Shown here: one piece after another, positions 6,670 through 9,569 of the stretch
Layout: each line of letters opens with the position of its first letter
How positions within the stretch are numbered: position 1 is the stretch's first letter
Translations under genes and position numbers: made by a program
Source of the DNA: Bacteroides sp. OF04-15BH
Lineage (GTDB): Bacteria; Bacteroidota; Bacteroidia; Bacteroidales; Bacteroidaceae
Direction of reading: 5' to 3'
Length of the DNA: 9,569 bases
Assembly (NCBI RefSeq): GCF_003477995.1
Contig: NZ_QUEM01000052.1
Span: 1-9,569 of the forward strand
Notes under the pieces: model-generated
What the model was told of the DNA's origin: nothing
What the model saw: only the letters and a program-made list of their open reading frames with translations
Database searches by the model: none

Positions 6670-6714
6670 TAATGGTTAGAAAGGAGCATCGTCAGATGCT
6701 ATCTTTCGTTGTTA
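6670..6714 (-). repeat. Array repeat copy 2 (attC-like hairpin, most divergent stems)
   Basis: Outer stem GAAAG/CTTTC (6679-6683/6703-6707) and inner stem AGCATC/GATGCT (6685-6690/6695-6700) are perfectly paired, with the same G versus AT internal loop and a GTCA loop. Boundaries are TAATGG and TTGTTA. Its stem sequences differ completely from the other copies, yet pairing and internal-loop geometry are unchanged. It also encodes the last codons of the 155-residue membrane protein. Confidence 0.85.
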
Positions 6715-7159
6715 CTAACTTATTTATAAATCCCAATCCGGTGAATAAACACCCAATCCCAATAAGAGGATAAACAATGCCGCATAAGACTGCGAGCATA
6801 TTCAATCCTCGTTCATCCCCCTCGAAGCCGTCTAAATTGACAACTTGGAATATGAAGTTTGTAATTTGCCAATCTAATAAACTTTGGTCTATACAGATAA
6901 AGGCAATCCACAAAAGAATAGAGCAACATTCCAAGCCCAACAATAACACTATCGCTTTAGGTTGCATTGCATATAGTTTATAGACCTTGTAGATTAGAAG
7001 CACATCTATAATTAGAAGTAAACCTAAAAAACAATATTCCATAATGCCATATATCTCGAACAAACGACCAAAACCTAAGCCACCACAAAATAATGTTATG
7101 ACTATCAGTAAAGCACTGAAAGCTGTCAATGATAATATGGATTGGACGGTTTTATTCAT
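6692..7159 (-). CDS. Four-span membrane protein, putative immunity protein
   Basis: The family is not recognised. The 155 residues show four hydrophobic segments at about 8-28, 40-60, 68-90 and 121-145. Between the third and fourth lies a loop (91-120) rich in acidic residues (NLDGFEGDERG). No signal peptide beyond the first span. It is a single-gene cassette: the start is about 15 nt after the TAATGG edge of repeat copy 3, and its last codons and stop (6692) lie inside repeat copy 2. Polytopic proteins in such arrays would suit protection from toxins acting in the inner membrane or periplasm, an inference from context only. Confidence 0.7.
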   Translation of the reverse strand: MNKTVQSILSLTAFSALLIVITLFCGGLGFGRLFEIYGIMEYCFLGLLLIIDVLLIYKVYKLYAMQPKAIVLLLGLECCSILLWIAFICIDQSLLDWQITNFIFQVVNLDGFEGDERGLNMLAVLCGIVYPLIGIGCLFTGLGFINKLVTTKDSI

Positions 7160-7173
7160 CGCACTATTGTTAG

Positions 7174-7218
7174 TAATGGTTTAGCAGGGAACGGCTTGCC
7201 CGTTATCCTGCTTCGTTA
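7174..7218 (-). repeat. Array repeat copy 3 (attC-like hairpin)
   Basis: Outer stem GCAGG/CCTGC (7184-7188/7207-7211) and inner stem AACGG/CCGTT (7190-7194/7200-7204) are perfectly paired, with G7189 facing AT (7205-7206). Boundaries are TAATGG and TTCGTTA. It lies between the 126- and 155-residue membrane-protein genes. Confidence 0.85.
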
Positions 7219-7226
7219 ATGGTGAA

Positions 7227-7607
7227 TTATATTTTTCCTTGTCGGTATAATGCTTCTATAAAAAAGCCAATCAAGGTTACTACTATATATATTGTAAGTA
7301 TCCATGCTCCGGCTTTACTTTGCATAGTGTTTTCGTTCTCATACTTAGTTATAATTCTTCTATATCTTTTCTTGAAGAAAAAAGTACCACTCAACAATAC
7401 TATTAAACTACCCTCAATGATATAGTATTGAGTATCGGACGGGTATTCACCAATTCCGTATTGGGTTAATATGCCCCATACGGTTAAAATATTGGTACTT
7501 AATATGACCGAAAACAGAAGCATTGCCATAAATACGGCTCCTTCTGCTAAAGAAGAATGAAGCCATAATCTATAAAACCTATAATATAAATAGTCTATCA
7601 TATTCAA
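7227..7607 (-). CDS. Small membrane protein, putative immunity protein
   Basis: The 126 residues begin with an aromatic, basic segment (MNMIDYLYYRFYRLW). Three hydrophobic spans follow at about 22-48, 60-78 and 101-120, with a basic cytoplasmic-type loop (FFFKKRYRRIITKYENEN) between the second and third. The start YLYYRFYRLWL recalls a group of small Bacteroidetes membrane proteins of unknown function; I cannot name a family. It is one cassette: the ATG is about 8 nt from repeat copy 4 and the stop lies 8 nt before repeat copy 3. A role in immunity is inferred from neighbours. Confidence 0.7.
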   Translation of the reverse strand: MNMIDYLYYRFYRLWLHSSLAEGAVFMAMLLFSVILSTNILTVWGILTQYGIGEYPSDTQYYIIEGSLIVLLSGTFFFKKRYRRIITKYENENTMQSKAGAWILTIYIVVTLIGFFIEALYRQGKI

Positions 7608-7614
7608 TTACCAT

Positions 7615-7662
7615 TAATGGTTTGGTGAGGAACAGCGTTTAGCTGTTATCTCGACCTTGTTA
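7615..7662 (-). repeat. Array repeat copy 4 (attC-like hairpin, subtype with GAACTCAC tail)
   Basis: Inner stem AACAGC/GCTGTT (7631-7636/7642-7647), a G versus AT internal loop, and an outer stem GAG/CTC continued as GGT/ACC after one bulged G (7653). Boundaries are TAATGG and TTGTTA. The plus-strand sequence then continues TGAACTCACTTT, which is nearly identical to that after copy 6 and absent from the others. Confidence 0.8.
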
Positions 7663-7688
7663 TGAACTCACTTTCTAAATAAAGAAAA

Positions 7689-8537
7689 CTAACCTAAAGA
7701 AAGTATCTCATATATTTTTGTTTTAGCTGCTTCTATCTTTGGTGACAAAGTATATTCAGCTTTTTTCAAATACGGAATGAATTTAGACAATACTTCATGT
7801 TCTATAAAGTCGATAGATTTTCCTTGCAAATAGCGATAACGCATAAGTGCAATAATTTCTATTGGAAACACACGCCATTCAGTAGAATAAAATTCATTAC
7901 TTGTAAACGACTCTATGTGAGCCGTTTTTCTGTGGTGTTTCATCATGTCAGAAAGAACCGAGTTAATTTCATCTTCATTATCAGAAAGGATAATATCAAA
8001 TCCACGTTGATAATCTTGAATAAGCGGTTTGGTTATATATTCTTTCCAAATCTCATGGTTTGCGGCATTGGTATATGCGTCATATAGCAAGAATGCTTCC
8101 TGTAAAGTTCGGTCTTGATGATTTATAAAATATTTTTTGTTTAAACTATCTCGGATTAAACCTATTATTGCGTGGAACATTAAGTTTATCTCCCGTTCTT
8201 CTCCAAAAGAAAGAATAGATAAAAACAAAGGGACACCTTCAACTAAGGTTCTTGTGTATTTCTTTTCTTTATCATACAAATACATGATATGTGCAATATA
8301 TGCCATTGCAAACGCATCTATTATACCTTTGAAATCTTCCTCATTAGGATTATACCAAAACGAATAATAATGTATTCCAAAACAAAGTATGCTGGCAGAA
8401 CGCCATTTATAATAATCTTGCATTTCAACCGTAGGATTATTATAAAATTCTTGAAAATACTCGTGTTCTTCAAGAGGCAAATTGATATATTTATTCAAAT
8501 TCTTATCAATAACCTTGTCAAAAGAGTTCTTTTTCAT
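7689..8537 (-). CDS. Helical immunity-like protein, possibly Imm49-like
   Basis: This soluble, mainly alpha-helical protein of 282 residues has many aromatics and no membrane segment or signal peptide. Its C-terminal third follows the Imm49 layout as I know it: a helix ending in HH (HHRKTAHIESF, 201-211), a short variable region, then WRVFPIEIIALMRYRYLQGKSIDFIE (221-246) and a terminal IPYL motif (254-257). That resemblance is in architecture, not in clear identity, so the family call is weak. The gene is one cassette, bounded by repeat copy 5 (about 43 nt before the start) and copy 4 (about 27 nt after the stop). An alternative is an undescribed immunity family. Confidence 0.6.
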   Translation of the reverse strand: MKKNSFDKVIDKNLNKYINLPLEEHEYFQEFYNNPTVEMQDYYKWRSASILCFGIHYYSFWYNPNEEDFKGIIDAFAMAYIAHIMYLYDKEKKYTRTLVEGVPLFLSILSFGEEREINLMFHAIIGLIRDSLNKKYFINHQDRTLQEAFLLYDAYTNAANHEIWKEYITKPLIQDYQRGFDIILSDNEDEINSVLSDMMKHHRKTAHIESFTSNEFYSTEWRVFPIEIIALMRYRYLQGKSIDFIEHEVLSKFIPYLKKAEYTLSPKIEAAKTKIYEILSLG

Positions 8538-8580
8538 ATTTGATACTTTCTATTCTGTTGGGTTCTTTTTTTGTTGTTCA

Positions 8581-8626
8581 TAATGGGATAGCGGGGAACG
8601 CTGTCAAGCGTTATCACGCTTCGTTA
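8581..8626 (-). repeat. Array repeat copy 5 (attC-like hairpin)
   Basis: Inner stem AACGCT/AGCGTT (8597-8602/8607-8612) with a GTCA loop; outer stem GCGGG/CACGC (8591-8595/8615-8619) with one mismatch; G8596 faces AT (8613-8614). Boundaries are TAATGG and TTCGTTA. The final codons and TGA stop of the 139-residue membrane protein (VINEA) lie inside the repeat. Confidence 0.85.
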
Positions 8627-9033
8627 ATAACTCTTTTTCTTCTTAATAGATGCGAAACACCTACTCCCAAAAGTAAATAGCTTGCGACTATGCTTTGATA
8701 TAGCCAATACTGATGAAATTGGTATTCACTGGCTAAACTAATCTTATCATTGGAATTTAGATGAATGATTAATCTATATTCATTACAAAACCAATAATAC
8801 TCCACACTCATCAACCATGCAAGTATTAATACACCAAGAGCTATAAGCCGTGATGTCTGATGATGTAACCACAAATCACTTGGCACAAAAAGTAACATGG
8901 CGCATCCCCAATAAATGGTAGCCAGTGAAGATGCAGGAAACCTTTCTCCGTGAGAAGGAGCCACAAACGCATAACTGACAAAAAGAACACCAGCAAATAA
9001 TAGATAAAATAATATCATTTTTACCATTTTCAT
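8614..9033 (-). CDS. Four-span membrane protein, putative immunity protein
   Basis: The 139 residues have four likely spans at about 5-25, 36-52, 60-80 and 110-130. Between the third and fourth lies a polar loop (EYRLIIHLNSNDKISLASEYQ), and the tail is basic (RRKRVINEA). The family is not recognised. The start at 9033 is followed by two more in-frame ATGs at codons 3 and 6, so the exact start is uncertain by a few residues. It is a single cassette between repeat copies 6 and 5, and its last residues INEA are encoded by repeat copy 5, so a different neighbouring cassette border would change the C-terminus. Confidence 0.7.
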   Translation of the reverse strand: MKMVKMILFYLLFAGVLFVSYAFVAPSHGERFPASSLATIYWGCAMLLFVPSDLWLHHQTSRLIALGVLILAWLMSVEYYWFCNEYRLIIHLNSNDKISLASEYQFHQYWLYQSIVASYLLLGVGVSHLLRRKRVINEA

Positions 9034-9053
9034 GTTTCGCTCTGTATTGTTAT

Positions 9054-9100
9054 TAATGACTAAGCGGAGAACGGCGTTAGTCCGTTATCCCGGTTTGTTA
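9054..9100 (-). repeat. Array repeat copy 6 (attC-like hairpin, subtype with GAACTTAC tail)
   Basis: Inner stem AACGG/CCGTT (9070-9074/9082-9086), G9069 facing AT (9087-9088), and a weak outer stem in which only three base pairs form (9065-9067 with 9090-9092). Boundaries are TAATG and TTTGTTA, followed by TGAACTTACTTT as in copy 4. The outer stem is the most decayed of the seven. Confidence 0.75.
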
Positions 9101-9105
9101 TGAAC

Positions 9106-9444
9106 TTACTTTACCTCTTGTGCCTTTTTATAATTTACATAGCGAGCATTTAGAGTGTCCCGCCATTCTTGGCTTGGGCAAGAGTTTATTAACTGAATAT
9201 ACTTATTCTCATCATCAACGCAAACAGACTCTACAAGTTTTAATAAACTCCACTGCAAATCATAAAAAGCATTTTCAGGAAAGATTTGTACCAACACCAT
9301 AGCTTCATCAAATGATATGGGAAGTTGTATTTGTTCTAATAAGGCATCATAAGTATTTACTAATTCATCAATACTCTCTGTATCATTGATGCTTTCATTA
9401 GGCATACGACCTAAATCTTTCAACTGTAAAATTTCATTTCTCAT
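9106..9444 (-). CDS. Imm30-like immunity protein
   Basis: A soluble protein of 112 residues. The pattern SFDEAMVLVQIFPENAFYDLQWSLLKLVESV (44-74) followed by YIQLINSCPSQEWRDTLNARYVNYKK (82-107) recalls the Imm30 family: a helix, a short acidic or Pro turn, a W/F-x-L-L/I-H/K-x-I/V-E helix, then a P-x-x-x-EW segment. Imm30 proteins are predicted immunity proteins of polymorphic toxin systems. The match is judged by eye and is moderate. It is one cassette, starting about 22 nt after repeat copy 7 and ending just before copy 6. No toxin partner is nearby. Confidence 0.6.
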   Translation of the reverse strand: MRNEILQLKDLGRMPNESINDTESIDELVNTYDALLEQIQLPISFDEAMVLVQIFPENAFYDLQWSLLKLVESVCVDDENKYIQLINSCPSQEWRDTLNARYVNYKKAQEVK

Positions 9445-9465
9445 ATCGTGTATTCTAATTGTTCA

Positions 9466-9509
9466 TAATGTTAAGTGGGGAACGCTGTAAGCGTTATCAC
9501 GCTTCGTTA
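9466..9509 (-). repeat. Array repeat copy 7 (attC-like hairpin), array continues past the right edge
   Basis: Inner stem AACGCT/AGCGTT (9481-9486/9490-9495) with a 3-nt loop; G9480 faces AT (9496-9497); outer stem GTGGG/CACGC (9475-9479/9498-9502) with one mismatch and one G-T pair. Boundaries are TAATG and TTCGTTA. Because each copy lies between two genes, another cassette presumably follows to the right. The last 60 bases of the window are too short to show it. Confidence 0.8.
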
Positions 9510-9569
9510 TCAATATTTTAATCTGTTCTAACCCGTTGGCGGAATTAATTTAGCGCATACTTAACCCTG

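Noticed and set aside
5313..9509. Repeats as a CRISPR array
   Set aside because: Copies vary in sequence, are separated by whole genes rather than short spacers, and there are no cas genes.
5313..9509. Repeats as simple intrinsic terminators
   Set aside because: The hairpins are not followed by T-tracts on the minus strand and have conserved edges on both sides, which terminators do not need. The genuine terminator at 2643-2678 looks quite different.
9510..9569. 3' end of another gene entering from the right edge
   Set aside because: A gene is expected there by the array layout, but all three minus-strand frames have stops within the last 60 bases and too little sequence remains to choose one.

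Overview
This window looks like part of a mobile genetic element from a human-gut Bacteroidales bacterium (Bacteroides, Phocaeicola or Parabacteroides). The reasons are an RteC-family excision regulator, a Toprim/RecA-like primase-helicase of the kind carried by mobilizable elements, and Bacteroidetes-type promoter boxes (TAnnTTTG). Every credible gene lies on the minus strand, so the window is read from right to left.

Left half (about 207-4480) is the element backbone. In order of transcription it holds an AraC-type regulator (3638-4480), rteC (2707-3567), a strong intrinsic terminator, a small excisionase-like HTH gene (2242-2601), and an overlapping primase/helicase gene (207-2279). Positions 1-206 have no gene but hold two palindromes and a hairpin. 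In the NBU family of elements this spot, between primase and mobilization gene, is where the transfer origin lies.

Right half (about 5183-9569) is more AT-rich and is the notable part. It is an array of small unrelated genes, several recognisable or plausible as immunity proteins to contact-dependent toxins: an Imm30-like protein, a possible Imm49-like protein, a clear DUF1910/DUF1911 (PoNi) protein with a DUF7691-like partner, and three polytopic membrane proteins of unknown family. Seven copies of a roughly 45-bp structured repeat separate them. Each copy starts with TAATG, ends with TTYGTTA (+ strand) and folds into a two-part hairpin with an invariant 1-nt versus 2-nt internal loop. The stem sequences change from copy to copy while pairing is largely kept. 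This resembles integron attC sites in design, although no recombinase lies in the window. It fits the recombinase-associated acquired interbacterial defence (rAID) arrays described for gut Bacteroidales: a cassette stockpile of orphan immunity genes carried on a transferable element.

Between the two halves (4517-5287) are three adjacent small membrane-protein genes with no repeat separating them from the backbone. Working together, the array probably protects the host cell against toxins of neighbouring bacteria (for example type VI effectors), while the AraC, RteC, HTH and primase genes control excision and transfer of the element.
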